From contig NZ_CP068437.1 in the NCBI RefSeq assembly GCF_016757755.1, positions 434,001 to 498,000 of the forward strand: a DNA stretch of 64,000 nucleotides. Reading direction: 5' to 3'. The notes beneath the pieces are model-generated. The model saw only the letters and a list, made by a program, of their open reading frames with translations. It did not search any database and was not told the origin of the DNA. Every line of letters begins with the position of its first letter. The stretch's first letter is position 1. The position numbers and the translations under genes were made by a program. Positions 36,557 to 46,183 of this stretch are shown in pieces. The stretch is from Shewanella sp. KX20019 (GTDB lineage Bacteria > Pseudomonadota > Gammaproteobacteria > Enterobacterales > Shewanellaceae).

Positions 36557-36794
36557 TGCGCCACTCTCACTCTTCATAACGATTCATTGCTAGGGAAATA
36601 CTGATGCGTCTAGACCTGAACTCGCGCAACGCCGCTGATGTACGCATTTTCAAGTCCTTTGGTATAAGCCTGTCTATACTTATCGATAGTCGATGAATAT
36701 TTAAGATCGCTATAAGCTCTGCTTTTAGGAAAAAGGCATGGGGATCGACCTAATCGTAACAAGCAAAAGGAGTTGTTTGGATGGAGGCGAGGTT

Positions 36795-37331
36795 ATGTCA
36801 TATTGGGTAACCATATTCGATGCTAGCCAGTGGGCTGATTATGAGTTGCTACTGCTAATGGTGGCCATAGTTATTTTGGTGATTTGGCTATCGGTATGTT
36901 TATTTAAGCCCCAAGGAGTGATGCGTTGGACCTTTGCAGTATGTAGTTGTGCAGCGATAAGTGGCTTATGCCTGACAAGCCGGGTGGACGCGTTGCAACT
37001 CAGTTTATTATTGAGTAAAGGTCAAAATATAGAAGTCCTTGATGGTAGTTACCGTTATGGCCGTTATCACTTCCCGCATAATTCAGCATATGGGGTCGAC
37101 TTTCGAGATATTCACATCGGCGATCGCATACTGAAATTGTACCACTCTGGTTATCTTCAGCACCCGCGTTGCTACCGTAATTTTTATAACACTAATGAGT
37201 TTAGTGATAACGCCCAGTTACGTCTGTACATTCATTGGTATGAACATGAATTTAGGCATAAGGAAGATATAATCAAGCTTAAAACACCCTGTATTTTGCG
37301 TATTGAACAACGCGGTGCAGAGGCAGTTTAA
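36795..37331 (+). CDS. Membrane protein of unknown function
   Basis: 178 aa from the ATG at 36795 (GGAGG 7 nt upstream; an earlier start at 36738 lacks one). Two membrane helices (about 16-37 and 45-63, LLLLMVAIVILVIWLSVCLF and FAVCSCAAISGLCL), then a soluble domain with YRYGRYHFPHNSAYGVDFRDIHIGD. The C-terminal domain has many His and Tyr. No family recognised. Its 3' end overlaps the convergent esterase gene by 4 bp. Confidence 0.6.
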   Translation: MSYWVTIFDASQWADYELLLLMVAIVILVIWLSVCLFKPQGVMRWTFAVCSCAAISGLCLTSRVDALQLSLLLSKGQNIEVLDGSYRYGRYHFPHNSAYGVDFRDIHIGDRILKLYHSGYLQHPRCYRNFYNTNEFSDNAQLRLYIHWYEHEFRHKEDIIKLKTPCILRIEQRGAEAV

Positions 37332-38260
37332 GGCCGCTTAATACTCACGCCATCCTTTAGGTTAAAAAGCCAATAGAGCCCCTGTATCGCACTGGTAGGA
37401 AATGCAGTTTCATGGCTGGCGTCATCGATAATAAGTAGCTTAGTGGTTATTGTTTTACTTGCTGAACTATCGACGCGGGTATCGGAATTTTGGCTGGTAT
37501 TTACCTTATCAAGGGCCTTCTTAAACGCCTGTGCATGGCGGACCATGTTGAAGTTGGAATAACCACCATTGCCATTATGTTCAAGTTCACCAATGCCGAT
37601 AAAGACATTCGCTTTAATGTTATGCAATGTACTTTTGCGCTGTTGTACAAGATCAAAAATCATCTGTTTATGCCACCAAAACGATGGACTCCCTAACACG
37701 TAGTTACTAAACAACTCTGGTTTTTCTAACAGTATATAGGCCCCAAAAAGCCCACCCAAAGAGTTACCAAGATACGTGCGTTGGCTTGGGTCGGTCCTAA
37801 AGTTTTGCTGAATATAGGGAAGTACTTTTTCCTGTAGAAAGGTGGTGTGTCGAGCCGCACCTCCCGTCTTTTTTTTCCAACTTTCATCAATGGAAGGGGT
37901 GTAATTGCGCACCCGGCTTCTATCACCCTTAAGACCTTTTTGCCACGATACACCGACTAGAATCGCTTGCTGCATCGCATTTGAGTTCATCGGAAATCGT
38001 GTTGCACCGGAGACAATCTGAAAAGCGTACATGGCATCGGTGATATATATCACTGGGTAACGATGGTGCTTATTGGCGTCGGTGTCATAGTCTTTAGGCA
38101 GTTTAATAAACAACTCGTAGGCTCTGTCTGCATCATTGATCTGAATCGTTTGCGTGCGAGGAATGTTGAATGGCGTATTGTTCTCTGTGGCCTGTACTTG
38201 TGCCATTACCATTAAGCAGGTGAAGAGTCCAAATAGACGGGTAAGCAGAGGTAATGACAT
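37328..38260 (-). CDS. Exported alpha/beta-hydrolase, Fes/IroE-type esterase
   Basis: 310 aa from the ATG at 38260, giving a signal peptide (LLTRLFGLFTCLMVMAQVQA-TE). The putative esterase family (PF00756) layout is visible: RAYELFIKLPKDYD, YPVIYITDA, the nucleophile elbow GNSLGG (Ser 167) and the late His in DDASHETAF (about 283). Relatives cleave ferric-siderophore esters or act on acyl esters; there are no iron genes adjacent, so the substrate stays open. Periplasmic. Confidence 0.83.
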   Translation of the reverse strand: MSLPLLTRLFGLFTCLMVMAQVQATENNTPFNIPRTQTIQINDADRAYELFIKLPKDYDTDANKHHRYPVIYITDAMYAFQIVSGATRFPMNSNAMQQAILVGVSWQKGLKGDRSRVRNYTPSIDESWKKKTGGAARHTTFLQEKVLPYIQQNFRTDPSQRTYLGNSLGGLFGAYILLEKPELFSNYVLGSPSFWWHKQMIFDLVQQRKSTLHNIKANVFIGIGELEHNGNGGYSNFNMVRHAQAFKKALDKVNTSQNSDTRVDSSASKTITTKLLIIDDASHETAFPTSAIQGLYWLFNLKDGVSIKRP

Positions 38261-38448
38261 GATTTTAAGTATAATCCTTCGTCCTGAAGATAAAAACAGG
38301 TCAACAAACATACCTGCAATCAAACGTAATGAACAGCTTACTGATTGTTAAAGTTAGTTGCCACTCAAATACAATTTAACCTTTTGCTAACACTATCTAT
38401 CTTTACCTTTTTTGCGTAAGTTAGGCTATTTAATCGCAGGGAGGCAGT

Positions 38449-39513
38449 ATGCGGCGTAGCGTAAAATTTAGAGTCAGCTTTTTAGCTCTCGCTATCATCA
38501 GTTATGTGATTGGGTTTAATTCTCTACCAGAATCACTGAGCAGTGATGTCGACATGTATAAATTGGTCGCGATTGCTGGCCTCTATTTTATCTTTCTTCC
38601 TGTTCTATATTGGTTTTGGATAATTAAAGCGGGTAAGCAAAAACCGTGGAAGCTATTGTTGATTTTTAGCCTTAGCGGATTGATGGCACGGTTGAGTTTT
38701 CCTGCTGAAATTGCCAGCTATTTTGAATTTATCATGTGGTTGAGGTATCCCATTATCGCGATATTGCTGCTGATAGAGTTTTACCTTATGTTCAGTATCA
38801 TTAAAGGGTTATGGCAAGCTCGCAGCATGAAAGGAGACCCTAGGGTTCATATCGTCGATAAGTATCAAGATGATAAGAAGCGCTCTTTAGCGCTGGTGTT
38901 AGCATCGGAGCCAGCAAGTTGGTATTACGCTATCCCTTGGTTTAGTCGCCAGCATGTCAGCAGTGATTACACGATTGACTTACTGTCGGGAAAACCTTGG
39001 GCGTGGCTAGCGATGTTGTTGGGGACGTTAAGTGCTGCTGCTGGCGTTTATATACTGCTTAGCTCTTGGAGCGAGTTAGTGGCTATTATCGTGTCGAGTA
39101 TTATCGCTTACGGTGTGGTGTTTGTGACGGCTAACTATCGAGTATCAAAGCATTACTCACTCTATATTCAACAAGATAAGTTAGTTATCAATAATAGTAT
39201 GTGGGGTTTTTTAGCGATAGATATCGCCGATGTTGAGCGTATTGAGGTGGGTTGTTGGGATAAAGTACGCGCAGCGGAGGAGGGTGAAAAAGAGTCGGAA
39301 CAGCTATGTTTTGGTCGAGGTAAAAAGGCCAATCTACATTTGAAATTTAGCCAGCCGCAAACTTACTTTGGTGCACTTGGACAATTACCTGAGCAGATCA
39401 GCGAGCTTAAACTGGTCGTTAACGAACCCAGAAAATTAGCTGATGAGCTTGAAAGTCGCCTGGCGACAGAAGTTGTTGAAATTACGACGATTAACATCGC
39501 CAAAGCAGGGTAA
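38449..39513 (+). CDS. Multi-pass membrane protein of unknown function
   Basis: 354 aa. Four membrane helices in the first 125 residues, two more around 185-235, then a soluble C-terminal domain (about 240-350) with YSLYIQQDKLVINNSMWGFLAIDIADVERIEV, which resembles the PH-like beta domain found after membrane segments in bacterial proteins. GGGAGGC precedes the ATG. No partner genes. Function unknown. Confidence 0.7.
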   Translation: MRRSVKFRVSFLALAIISYVIGFNSLPESLSSDVDMYKLVAIAGLYFIFLPVLYWFWIIKAGKQKPWKLLLIFSLSGLMARLSFPAEIASYFEFIMWLRYPIIAILLLIEFYLMFSIIKGLWQARSMKGDPRVHIVDKYQDDKKRSLALVLASEPASWYYAIPWFSRQHVSSDYTIDLLSGKPWAWLAMLLGTLSAAAGVYILLSSWSELVAIIVSSIIAYGVVFVTANYRVSKHYSLYIQQDKLVINNSMWGFLAIDIADVERIEVGCWDKVRAAEEGEKESEQLCFGRGKKANLHLKFSQPQTYFGALGQLPEQISELKLVVNEPRKLADELESRLATEVVEITTINIAKAG

Positions 39514-39655
39514 GTTAGAGTTGAAATAAATCAAACTCTCTGGTGTACAACCTTCAGTTAATCATTTTTCAGTTAACTCTGATATACGATCATTTGATGC
39601 ACCTAATGCCTAAAGAACACGCTGAATGCGATCGAGTAGCGAGTATTTAGTCATG

Positions 39656-40144
39656 TTACTTTGATTGTGAGTGTTCGCATGCGTGCATCTCTATTGTCTT
39701 ACGAAAGTCTCCTGAAACTGAAAATACCAGTATCCTCTTAGACTTTAAGTAATTCGTATTGCCGTTGTCATGATTTTTACACGGTTGCGAGTTTCCGTAA
39801 GGTATAAACACATCAATGCTGTTCATCTCTCCCCATCGCTGAATATACGAAATCCGAATATCTGAAATAGAAACACCAGTTAAATTACTATAGAGCTTAT
39901 TTGATATCTTCATGTCAATACCATCAACCGCCACAGACAGTTTACTGAGCTGCTGCTTGTTTGATGGCCAAACTGAAGTCTTATTAACATACTCAACAGC
40001 TAGGTTGTATGGGATAGATTTCAGTGTTCCTTTCTCGCCAATAAGGCCAGAATGTTCGATTTTCATTATCGTAGGATGCACTAATGCAGCTGAATTTACT
40101 GCGCTAGATAATAAGAGAGTAATTATGAATGTGATTATTTTCAT
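39656..40144 (-). CDS. Small exported hypothetical protein
   Basis: 162 aa with a signal peptide (ITFIITLLLSSAVNSA, cleavage about residue 19). The mature part is beta-rich (AVEYVNKTSVW, KLYSNLTGVSISDIRISYIQRW) with two Cys that could form a disulfide (QPCKNHDNG and MHACEHSQ). No ribosome binding site is obvious. It abuts the repeat island at 40368-41640 and may be part of a recently acquired segment. No family recognised. Confidence 0.6.
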   Translation of the reverse strand: MKIITFIITLLLSSAVNSAALVHPTIMKIEHSGLIGEKGTLKSIPYNLAVEYVNKTSVWPSNKQQLSKLSVAVDGIDMKISNKLYSNLTGVSISDIRISYIQRWGEMNSIDVFIPYGNSQPCKNHDNGNTNYLKSKRILVFSVSGDFRKTIEMHACEHSQSK

Positions 40145-40500
40145 ATATACACTAACAGCCCATGCAATAGTCGCTTGATAACGTTCTTGGCGACGAAGTG
40201 ATTTTGCTTCACGCTATCACTGCTAACGAGTTGCTGTAAATAGATTCTTTCTAAGGAGGGGCTCATGAAAAGCACTGTTTTGGAAGAATAAAGAGAGCCT
40301 AACTTGGTTCTTGAATCGAATGTATAGCTAATAATCTCTGGGAAAAGAGAGTTACCTTTCGGCAAAGTTGGTTCCAATTACCCCCTGCGGCAGGTGCTGG
40401 ACAGGATGTCCGAATGTCGTGATCATATGGTCGATAATGTTCCCGACATCATCATGACATTTCCCATATCCCTATGGGTCAGATGTGAGTGAACGACCTT

Positions 40501-40706
40501 ATGTGCAGACGCAACTGAGGCTCGCCGCAACTCTTTATGAAAGAAAGGGTCCCTGTGAACTCAACGAAAACGTCTGACCTCCATGGACGGAGGGAATGCC
40601 AAATTATGTCTGGAGCATAATTGGCCTGTTTCCGACGGCCTCAGCCGCATCTACACTGGGTTGGCAAAGCACAAACTCTCGGCATTTGAGTTTTCTATTA
40701 AAGACA
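40501..40706 (+). repeat. Direct repeat copy A (~206 bp)
   Basis: Begins ATGTGCAGACGCAACTGAGG and runs through GACCTCC-TGGACGGAGGGAATGCC to GCATTTGAGTTTTC. Roughly 90% identical by eye to copy B, offset 498 bp. Confidence 0.9.
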
Positions 40707-40998
40707 AAAAAATTAGATAGTTAATCTATAGATAACAGGTAACACCATCTCCCCCGTTGGAAATTTTGCTTTTTAAATTTCGCCGTGTCGCAGAGGGATT
40801 GACTCTTATGAAATTAACAGCGGGCGCAAGCGCTTTGCCCCTTGACTCTACTCTTGATTACAAGAATGGGCGAAGCACCACGACATTGACGTTGATTCTG
40901 ATTTGAAAAAGCAATAACTGATATTGCAGCCAGCACACTTTGGGGCATAAATGCGCTATCTGCTGACCAAAGTGGTTCCAATGACCTGCGGTCGGCGT

Positions 40999-41204
40999 AT
41001 GTGCAGACGCAACTGAGGCTCGCCGCAACTATTTATAAAAGAAAGGGTCCCTGTGGGCTCAACGAAAACATCTGACCTCCAAGGACGGAGGGAATGCCAA
41101 ATTATGTCTGGAACATAATTGGCCTGTTTCCGAAGGCCTCAGCCGCATCTACACTGAGTTATAAAAGCACAATCGTTTAGCATTTGAGTTTTCAGTTTAA
41201 GACT
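40999..41204 (+). repeat. Direct repeat copy B (~206 bp)
   Basis: Second copy in the same orientation, with scattered substitutions and no large gap relative to copy A. Neither copy has an open frame conserved between the two. Confidence 0.9.
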
Positions 41205-41671
41205 ACAAAGCACAACTATAAATTCAGAGCAGCAGAAAACACCAACTCCCCATCGAAGTTGCCGAAGTACGCATATAAAAATGTCGTAGAATCATCTTGG
41301 ACGATGGTTCAGGCTCGGGGGGACATGGCCGTTCATTGGCATCCGTGCCATCACGGCATTCGTGAATCCATTCACATCAGATGTCCCATCTGAGCCGTTA
41401 GGCGGTTTTTATTGGAGTATGAGGCCGTATCAAATGCATGTAACTTCGTCGGGGCGGCAGGGGCGATCCAAGAGGGGATTGCTGTTGATCCCCTTTTGGC
41501 CGGGTGTGGGATGGAATCCCACGACCTTTATCAAACGGAGTTTGATGATCTCAACCTCAGGTGTGGACGAAGCACTGCGACGTTGATTTGGATTTTGTAC
41601 AAAATAGCTGACTTAGCCGCTAACCCTTTGGGGGGGTAAACCCGTCATAGCCCAACCAAACCATTAAAATA

Positions 41672-42250
41672 TTAAGCTTTAACGAGCTTCTCTAGATCTG
41701 CAGGGCGATAGTAAACAGACTTAAGTACCTTGCCTTGGCGAACAATTTTACCATCCATATCTACATCTTTAGCGCATTTAGCAATGATGAAATCACCTTT
41801 AGTGCTACCCACAATTTCTACGCCTTGCTTAGCATAAAAAGCGATGGTCTCATCTAGCTCTTGCTCTGTGCGGCAAACTTTACTCATATTGCTCGAATGA
41901 ACTTCATCCCAGCAAGTAATAAAGTCAATTTCACGATTCTTAGCAACATGTAAAAGCAGATCAATAACGTAGCTTATTTCAAGGCGGTCAGTCAGTTTTT
42001 TAGCACCTAAATGCACTAAACGCCCCATTAATACATAAACCGAATCCACGATTGCGTCTGCCTGCTCGACACGGCTGTCAGCTTCAGCAAGCTCAGTTAA
42101 CTCTTCAATTGCCAGTGAGGTATGCAGAGTATCGGCTTTATCATCCAGTGACGTTTCATCTTCGATAGGGAGATCAAATGTTGCCCGAAACTGGTGAATA
42201 TCTCGATAAAGATGGTCGTATAGTGGCTGTTCTAAGGCTGATAGTTTCAT
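41672..42250 (-). CDS. MazG-like/phosphoribosyl-ATP pyrophosphohydrolase-fold protein
   Basis: 192 aa. An all-alpha NTP pyrophosphatase signature is visible: SLAIEELTELAEADSRVEQADAIVDSVYVLMG (about 46-77), giving EExxE...ExxD with later Asp, the Mg-binding pattern of the MazG/HisE/DR2231 superfamily. The C-terminal 60 residues (CAKDVDMDGKIVRQGKVLKSVYYRPADLEKLV) form an extra domain. It probably hydrolyses a nucleoside triphosphate, perhaps house-cleaning. Stands alone. Confidence 0.8.
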   Translation of the reverse strand: MKLSALEQPLYDHLYRDIHQFRATFDLPIEDETSLDDKADTLHTSLAIEELTELAEADSRVEQADAIVDSVYVLMGRLVHLGAKKLTDRLEISYVIDLLLHVAKNREIDFITCWDEVHSSNMSKVCRTEQELDETIAFYAKQGVEIVGSTKGDFIIAKCAKDVDMDGKIVRQGKVLKSVYYRPADLEKLVKA

Positions 42251-42382
42251 AAGTAATACCCTTGGCGTTAATATTCAAAAATTGCCGCCATAGTAAAGAA
42301 GTGAGCTTTAAAATGAAAGGTTGCCGATGTGAACGAATAGGCTCTCCTGTATTTTGTTAAGTCAAGCGATTGGACTTACAGG

Positions 42383-42646
42383 TTAGTCCCCACTGATACC
42401 TGAAAATAAAAATGCCATGATGGTGGTTAAAATACCCACTTCAACATCTCTATTAGTGGTTTTCTGATCATTAATGTTGTGCGCCTCTTGCTCTTCTCTA
42501 GCTTCGCGTGAGCGGTCAGCACCGGTGATAAAGGGCTCTGCCACTGATTGGGTTTGTTGCACGCTGCAGGCGGTTAAAGGTGATATGACCAAGAAAAGAA
42601 TAATAAGTAGGCTTGTAGGTTTTATGTTCGTCATCACTTTAGGCAT
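42383..42646 (-). CDS. Small lipoprotein of unknown function
   Basis: 87 aa. Signal sequence ending LTAC (Cys 27), then a charged, disordered-looking segment (GADRSREAREEQEAHNIND) and a hydrophobic C-terminus (VGILTTIMAFLFSGISGD). GAGGT lies 7 nt upstream; it starts 3 nt after the stop of the preceding gene, so the two are cotranscribed. Family not recognised. Confidence 0.68.
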   Translation of the reverse strand: MPKVMTNIKPTSLLIILFLVISPLTACSVQQTQSVAEPFITGADRSREAREEQEAHNINDQKTTNRDVEVGILTTIMAFLFSGISGD

Positions 42647-42649
42647 GAG

Positions 42650-42904
42650 TTAGACCTCGACTTTTAGGTGGCAAAGGATTGGGGAATTAAGCTTAGCGAT
42701 GAGCCTTTGCACGGAATCGACACTGACATCCAACGCCTGCCAACCATCGGTGCTCATTATCGCGAGGGCGGTGATATGAACTGAATGCAGCTCTTTATTG
42801 TCGGACTGGCTTACCGACGTCTCTCCAGAGATCTTAAAAATTCCTTCAGCAGTGGTAATACGACTAATGTTAAACACTTCCATATGTTGATTCGTCCTTG
42901 GCAT
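42650..42904 (-). CDS. Small hypothetical protein
   Basis: 84 aa from 42904, or 77 aa if the Met at 42883 is used; neither has a good ribosome binding site. The sequence alternates beta-like segments (VFNISRITTAEGIFKISGET, HSVHITALAIMSTDGWQALDV) and ends LKVEV. No signal peptide. Cotranscribed with the small lipoprotein. Function unknown. Confidence 0.55.
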   Translation of the reverse strand: MPRTNQHMEVFNISRITTAEGIFKISGETSVSQSDNKELHSVHITALAIMSTDGWQALDVSVDSVQRLIAKLNSPILCHLKVEV

Positions 42905-43037
42905 TTAAGTGGGTCATCACCTTAAAACAATACCAGAGGTAATAAAAGTATCGTTGAACTCGTTACATTAAATACAGCATTAAATATCTATAATTACCGT
43001 TCTGAATTGATTTATGCTCTTCGAGGTTGAATCAGCC

Positions 43038-43073
43038 AAAAAAAAAGCCCTTTTGACAATAATCAAAAGGGCA
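43038..43073 (-). terminator. Terminator of the ccmF-ccmH-dsbE set
   Basis: On the minus strand GCCCTTTTGAT / GTCAAAAGGGC followed by nine T, 46 bp after the dsbE-like stop. Confidence 0.93.
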
Positions 43074-43118
43074 GCGCGATAATACTATTTTGCGCTAGAG
43101 CATAGCGAGGATATTGGC

Positions 43119-43739
43119 TTAGCGGTTTGCGTATTTGCTAATGAGTTTCTCTAGGTAAGGTTGGATATCTTTGTCACTCCAGTCGAGGTAACCACGCAGG
43201 AATCCAATAAGGTTACCTGAACCATCAAATACATAAGTGGCCGGTACGACATCGGCAGGCATGACGTTATCTATATTCATTTCAGGGTCTAACCATGTGT
43301 GATAGTAAGCAAGATCATGACGGGCTAAGAAAGCCGCGACCTTATCGCTCTCTTCATCGATGGAGACGGGGAGCACCACTAAATCATTGTCGATGTTTGC
43401 CTGTCTAATGGCTTCCATTTGTGGGATTTCACTTATGCAGGGAGCACACCATGTTGCCCACAAGCTCATCAATACCACTTTGCCATCGAATTGCTTTAGG
43501 TTAATTGAGTCGCCGTTAGTGTCGTTGAAGCTGACATCAGGCACTTTTCTTGCCGAACTCATCTCTATAAAGCGTGACATTATCATCGGTTTTTCTATCG
43601 GCTGTCCGGTGTCGTAAACCTTTTGCGTGGGAATGGCTGCCTGTACTGGAAACATCAAGGTCAAACTGACTCCGGCGATGGCGAGCAAAGGCACTAGCGC
43701 TTTAGCGTATGAGCGTGGGCGAAGAACTAAATTATTCAT
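43119..43739 (-). CDS. DsbE/CcmG-like thioredoxin for cytochrome c maturation
   Basis: 206 aa from the ATG at 43739, overlapping the ccmH-like stop by 8 nt. Signal or anchor helix (about 13-35), then a thioredoxin fold with SLWATWCAPCISEIPQME (Cys 98 and 101) and the cis-Pro in VVPATYVFD. In Ccm systems CcmG/DsbE keeps apocytochrome cysteines reduced for haem attachment. Third of the leftward set with CcmF and CcmH homologues, divergent from sirA, so it probably serves SirA. General Ccm genes are expected elsewhere on the chromosome. Confidence 0.9.
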   Translation of the reverse strand: MNNLVLRPRSYAKALVPLLAIAGVSLTLMFPVQAAIPTQKVYDTGQPIEKPMIMSRFIEMSSARKVPDVSFNDTNGDSINLKQFDGKVVLMSLWATWCAPCISEIPQMEAIRQANIDNDLVVLPVSIDEESDKVAAFLARHDLAYYHTWLDPEMNIDNVMPADVVPATYVFDGSGNLIGFLRGYLDWSDKDIQPYLEKLISKYANR

Positions 43740-44199
43740 GAAGAGTGTCCTGCTCAAGTTTTTGAGTTTTCAATGTTGGCTGTACCAAGAGAAACAGACC
43801 GACTATGGCGAGTAGTACCAAGATGATGGGGATTAACCACAGCATAAACGTATGGCTACTGAGTGCTGGCATGTAACGGATCTTCTCGCCGTAACGTTGT
43901 ACCATAAAGTCAATAATAGCGGCTTTAGATTGCCCTTCGTCCAGCATCAAAAATATTTGCCCTTTAAGTTCACTGGCAATCTTGCTCTGTGAATCAAATA
44001 GGTTTTGATTTACCGCCATTGGGCAGCGCAGTTCACGCGCTATTTCAAAGCCTATATCCCGTTTTTGTGCATCAGTATAATGGGTCGGTGCTAGACTATC
44101 TTGCGCAAATACAATGGTACAAAACAGTGCTGATAGCAGAATAAACATTGTCGATAGCACGCGGGTTGCACCATTGATTGTGCCTCTATGCCAATTCAT
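43732..44199 (-). CDS. CcmH/NrfF-like haem-lyase subunit lacking the second motif cysteine
   Basis: 155 aa from the ATG at 44199, overlapping the ccmF-like stop by 14 nt. Signal/anchor helix (about 17-32), the CcmH helical domain, then a C-terminal membrane helix (FMLWLIPIILVLLAIVGLFLLV). The family motif LRCxxC is here RELRCPMAVNQN: Cys 59 is present but the second cysteine is Ala 62. Such proteins receive or reduce apocytochrome thiols, normally via the pair. A single Cys could still form mixed disulfides with apo-SirA or the DsbE-like partner. NrfF of nitrite reductase systems is the nearest analogue. Confidence 0.87.
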   Translation of the reverse strand: MNWHRGTINGATRVLSTMFILLSALFCTIVFAQDSLAPTHYTDAQKRDIGFEIARELRCPMAVNQNLFDSQSKIASELKGQIFLMLDEGQSKAAIIDFMVQRYGEKIRYMPALSSHTFMLWLIPIILVLLAIVGLFLLVQPTLKTQKLEQDTLHE

Positions 44200-46183
44200 T
44201 GCAGTACTCCTGGTGCTGTGTTGTTGGCGAATGGATCCTCGCGATACTGTTTCTGCTAACAAAGGCAATAACAACTCCGCTAATCATCATGAAAAGTGCG
44301 CCTAACCATATCCAATTTACTAACGGTTTGTAGCTGATCCTAATGAGGTATTCATTGTCATTAAGGCCACTATTTTTCGTCAGTTTTTGTCCCATAGAAA
44401 CGTATAAATCCCCTAAGAGGCCGCTATGTATTCCCGCTGCGGACATCTCCATGCCATTGGTTTTAAAGGTTTGTCTTTGGGGATAGAGGTAAGTCACAAA
44501 CTGATTTTGGCTATCCAATACTCTTATTTGAGCTTGAATAGCGGTGTAGCTGCTAGTTTCAACGTTTTGTGTCTCATCATAGATAAAGCTGTAGCCGCTC
44601 AGTGTTTTACCTTGACCAGGACCCATGCGCAGTAGCTCCTCAGTCTCAAAGTTGGATACTAACGTAGCGCCTAGAACCGATATTGCTACACCGATGTGAG
44701 CGAAACACATCGCGTAAAAACGCATTGATGAACGGCCATTACCTGTGCCGTTCTCATAGTTTTTAAAGGCGGCTCGTTGGACTAATGCAAGCCCTGTAGC
44801 GCTGATGACCCATAGAGAAGAGAACAAGCCCAGTAGCAGCCAAATGCTAAATGACTCTTTTGTCATCCAGGTGGCAGTCAAGGCCATTACCATACATGCG
44901 GCCACTAATATTAAAGGCTGCTGCACCTTAGTGCTACGGCGCCAATTTTGCAGAGGGGCAAGACCCATAAGTAAACAGATCAGTGCAGTGATTGGAATAA
45001 AAATACTGTTGAAATAGGGCGCGCCCACAGAGATTGTTTGCCCAGTGATGACTTCGAATATCAGCGGGTAGCAAGTGCCCAATAGTACCGAAATAGCGGC
45101 GATAACAAGTAACATATTACCGAGAAGTATTAGGCTTTCTTTAGACCACAGCGAGAATGTTATCGGCGCCGATTTTATACTCGTGCGCTGGGCAAACAAC
45201 GCCATCGCCGAGCCTGAGAACACAATCAGTAGGATCAGTATCGACACACCACGGGTGGGATCTGATGCAAAAGCATGCACCGATTGAACCACGCCTGAGC
45301 GGACTAAAAAACTGCCTAATAGACTTAACGAAAAAGCCAATATTGCCAGAAAAATACTACTAGACCCCAATATGCCGCGTTTTGCGGTAAGTAACATTGA
45401 GTGAACCATCGCAGTCGACACTAACCAGGGAATAAATGAAGCGTTCTCTACTGGATCCCAAAACCACCAACCTCCCCAACCCAGTTCGTTATAAGCCCAC
45501 CATGAGCCAAATGCATTGCCGCCAGTTAAAAACACCCACGCCAAAATAGCCCAAGGTTGCAGATAGCGCGCATATTGTTGACTTAAGCCACCGGATAACA
45601 AGGCTGCAACGGCACCAGCGAAACAGATGGTTAACCCAACGTAACCAAGAAACAGCAGCGGTGGGTGAATGATCAGCCCAATATCTTGCAGTATGGGGTT
45701 GAGATCTCTGCCCTCAATGGGGATATCGGGTAATAGCCGAGTGAAGGGGCTAGAGGTAAAAAGTAGGAATAGACAAAAGCCGAATATTAGCAGTGCGGCA
45801 ATAGCTACCAGTTTCTGATGAAAATGTTGATTTGTCGCAGGGGCGCGGTTAATGATAAAGGCTGACCAAACGGCAATAGCGACCACCCAAAACAACATCG
45901 AGCCTTCATGGGAGCCCCATACCGCTGCCACCTTATATAAAGTGGCCAATTGTGTATTGGAGTTATTAGCAACATAAGCGACAGAGAAATCATCAATGAG
46001 GAAGCAGTAAGCTAATGAGAATATTGAACACACTAGTGTTAAACACATCAGTGTAGTTAATGGTTTGGTATAGCTAAGTAAATACTCACTGTCTAGTTTA
46101 ATACCGAGAATTGTGACAGTAGATAATATAAGTGACAAAGTTGAAGATATTATAAGTAGTATCAAGCCTATCTCTGGAATCAT
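44186..46183 (-). CDS. CcmF/NrfE-like haem lyase
   Basis: 665 aa from the ATG at 46183 (MIPEIGLIL, as in CcmF MxPExG). About 14 membrane helices. The haem-handling WWD domain is intact (ELGWGGWWFWDPVENASFIPWL, about 228-249) and the flanking His residues are in HPPLLFLGY (about 174) and VHSMLLT. It joins haem to apocytochrome with the CcmH-like and TPR partners. In Shewanella the sir-linked copy (published as SirE, part of SirEFG, as I recall) is specialised; that it attaches haem at the CX15CH site of SirA is inference from location and analogy with NrfEFG. Confidence 0.92.
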   Translation of the reverse strand: MIPEIGLILLIISSTLSLILSTVTILGIKLDSEYLLSYTKPLTTLMCLTLVCSIFSLAYCFLIDDFSVAYVANNSNTQLATLYKVAAVWGSHEGSMLFWVVAIAVWSAFIINRAPATNQHFHQKLVAIAALLIFGFCLFLLFTSSPFTRLLPDIPIEGRDLNPILQDIGLIIHPPLLFLGYVGLTICFAGAVAALLSGGLSQQYARYLQPWAILAWVFLTGGNAFGSWWAYNELGWGGWWFWDPVENASFIPWLVSTAMVHSMLLTAKRGILGSSSIFLAILAFSLSLLGSFLVRSGVVQSVHAFASDPTRGVSILILLIVFSGSAMALFAQRTSIKSAPITFSLWSKESLILLGNMLLVIAAISVLLGTCYPLIFEVITGQTISVGAPYFNSIFIPITALICLLMGLAPLQNWRRSTKVQQPLILVAACMVMALTATWMTKESFSIWLLLGLFSSLWVISATGLALVQRAAFKNYENGTGNGRSSMRFYAMCFAHIGVAISVLGATLVSNFETEELLRMGPGQGKTLSGYSFIYDETQNVETSSYTAIQAQIRVLDSQNQFVTYLYPQRQTFKTNGMEMSAAGIHSGLLGDLYVSMGQKLTKNSGLNDNEYLIRISYKPLVNWIWLGALFMMISGVVIAFVSRNSIARIHSPTTQHQEYCNELA

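Larger units (their letters stand above)
40368..41640. repeat. Non-coding repeat island
   Basis: About 1.27 kb with no believable gene, built from related modules. Each of the first two starts near GGTTCCAAT-ACC-CTGCGG (40368 and 40970) and contains the 206 bp direct repeat (40501-40706, 40999-41204). A second module, with GA(G)GGATTG...GCGAAGCAC-CGAC-TTGA, occurs at about 40791-40905 and degenerate at about 41475-41600. Several local palindromes occur (GGACA..TGTCC, GACATC..GATGTC). It looks like accumulated copies of one mobile or recombining repeat family. Confidence 0.75.

Noticed and set aside
40141..40377. 78-codon minus-strand frame upstream of the small exported protein
   Set aside because: TTG start, no ribosome binding site, no recognisable motif, and it runs into the repeat island.
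41362..41639. Two overlapping open frames in the repeat island
   Set aside because: They overlap in different frames and neither is kept in the related module at about 40800-40905, so coding is unlikely.
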